61,089 nt of DNA, taken from a bacterium. GTDB lineage: Bacteria; Bacillota; Clostridia; Oscillospirales; Oscillospiraceae. The notes beneath the pieces are model-generated. The model was not told the origin of the DNA, did no database searches, and worked only from the letters and a program-made list of their open reading frames with translations. Positions 60,535 to 61,089 of the stretch are shown piece by piece. The position numbers were made by a program, and so were the translations under genes. Location: assembly GCA_004560305.1 (NCBI GenBank), contig SFVI01000005.1, positions 1-61,089 on the forward strand. Reading direction: 5' to 3'. The stretch's first letter is position 1; each line of letters begins with the position of its first letter.

Positions 60535-60747
60535 ATGGCAGTCAATTATGATAAGCTTTGGGACATTCTTAAAGAAAGAAACATGATGAAGACAGATCTG
60601 GTGCGCGCAGCAAAAATCAGTACGAACGCTATGGCCAAGCTTGGACGCAATGAAGATGTGCGCGTCGGAATCCTGGTTAAAATATGCGGATATCTCGGCT
60701 GTAAAATTGACGATATTATGGACATGATTCCAGAAGAGGAGAAATAA
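60535..60747 (+). CDS. Small XRE-family regulator of the R-M operon
   Basis: A 70-aa Cro/CI-type protein: DILKERNMMKTDLVRAAKIS is the HTH start, followed by ALAKL-like recognition (AMAKLGRNEDV) and LVKICGYLGCKIDDIMDMI. Small XRE genes often precede hsdM and control type I R-M expression. GGAG lies upstream of the ATG at 60535; the longer ORF start at 60430 is inside the promoter. It lies 3 bases before hsdM. Confidence 0.85.
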   Translation: MAVNYDKLWDILKERNMMKTDLVRAAKISTNAMAKLGRNEDVRVGILVKICGYLGCKIDDIMDMIPEEEK

Positions 60748-60750
60748 ACA

Positions 60751-61089
60751 ATGGCTAATGAGAGATTCAATGTAGTGGGTACTAATATCGCTGAAAAAGC
60801 AACTATGATCTGGAACGTGGCAGACCTTCTGCGTGGACCGTTTAAACCTCATGAGTATGGCCTTGTAATTCTGCCGATGACGGTTGTTAAGCGTTTTCAT
60901 GACTGCTTGCTTCCTACTCATCAAGCAGTGCTGGATACATATGAAAAGGTTAAGAAGCTGGCTGTTACTGACGGTTTTCTCCGCCGTGCATCCGGCTATC
61001 AGTTCTATAACACCAGCAAGTACACATTTGATCGTTTGCTGGCAGACCCCGAAAACATTGAGAGCAACTTCCGCGATTATTTGAACGGT
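60751..61089 (+). CDS. hsdM: Type I restriction-modification system methylase subunit HsdM (5' part)
   Basis: 113 codons are visible, open to the window end. The N-terminal helical HsdM domain is recognised: NIAEKATMIWNVADLLRGPF, then YGLVILPMTVVKRFHDCL and FYNTSKYTFDRLLAD. The full protein (about 500 aa) methylates adenine in the target with HsdS and SAM; hsdS and hsdR would be expected downstream. AGGAG lies before the ATG. It is the third gene of the element after the excisionase and XRE genes. Confidence 0.88.
   Translation, partial: MANERFNVVGTNIAEKATMIWNVADLLRGPFKPHEYGLVILPMTVVKRFHDCLLPTHQAVLDTYEKVKKLAVTDGFLRRASGYQFYNTSKYTFDRLLADPENIESNFRDYLNG

Larger units (their letters stand above)
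59489..61089 (+). mobile_element. Left end of an integrated mobile element (continues past window)
   Basis: The boundary is set by the break in the phosphatase gene. From here base composition is clearly more AT-rich than the host. It carries a Tn916-type excisionase, an XRE regulator and a type I R-M methylase gene. No integrase lies in the visible part. The stretch 59492-59653 is non-coding; a minus-strand open frame there (ending at 59524) has no start. Confidence 0.68.

Overview
The window reads as chromosome of a GC-rich, spore-forming Clostridia, most likely an Oscillospiraceae gut commensal of the Flavonifractor/Lawsonibacter type. This is inferred from the gene content (SpoIID, dipicolinate synthase DpaAB, YlmC/YmxH, SepF, DivIVA, Hfq, rubrerythrin) and from strong GC bias at third codon positions. 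No species was identified.

Layout. 1-403 is the 3' end of an rRNA operon: the 23S tail and a 5S gene that seems to lack its 3' end. 460-3383 holds a large membrane protein, rubrerythrin and a small exported peptide. 3459-14731 is one long minus-strand run: mutL-miaA-hfq-HlyD-like-yggS-sepF-divIVA-ileS-lspA-rluA-family gene and a small membrane protein. miaB, two tandem 528-aa GT-C-like membrane proteins, mutS, a CPBP protease and trmO run the other way (14850-23496). The usual miaB-mutS-mutL-miaA-hfq block is therefore split into divergent halves. 23497-24662 has a hairpin-rich intergenic repeat and a membrane protein. 24769-29337 holds spoIID, folA-thyA, dpaAB and a DivIVA-like coiled coil. 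29395-33051 holds an AraC regulator with a divergent dicarboxylate/amino-acid symporter, and brnQ. 33465-38596 holds a ParB/Noc-family gene, ylmC, a lipoprotein, hflX, yigZ and a Cna-B/LPXTG-like surface protein. 38631-40388 holds an unusual LytTR regulator and three small proteins.

40400-49635 is a nucleoside salvage island: tdk, udk, deoD, a BMP-family lipoprotein, a FucI-like protein, an ATPase with two permeases (a NupNOPQ-type importer), and psuG. It would import nucleosides and cleave or phosphorylate them. 49779-52577 is an AT-richer two-gene insert that looks like a polymorphic toxin (degenerate DNA/RNA non-specific endonuclease fold at the C-terminus) and a YezG/DUF600-like immunity protein. 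52690-59120 is a surface-glycan operon: two duplicated GT2 glycosyltransferases, a Wzx-type flippase, an ATP-grasp/HAD fusion, a hexapeptide acyltransferase and a DegT aminotransferase.

At the right end a mobile element seems to have inserted into a low-molecular-weight protein tyrosine phosphatase gene, right after its first ten codons (about 59489). The element carries a Tn916-type excisionase, a small XRE regulator with a perfect 19-bp tandem repeat between its promoter and its start, and the beginning of a type I restriction-modification methylase gene that runs off the window. No tRNA gene, CRISPR array or intact insertion sequence was seen.
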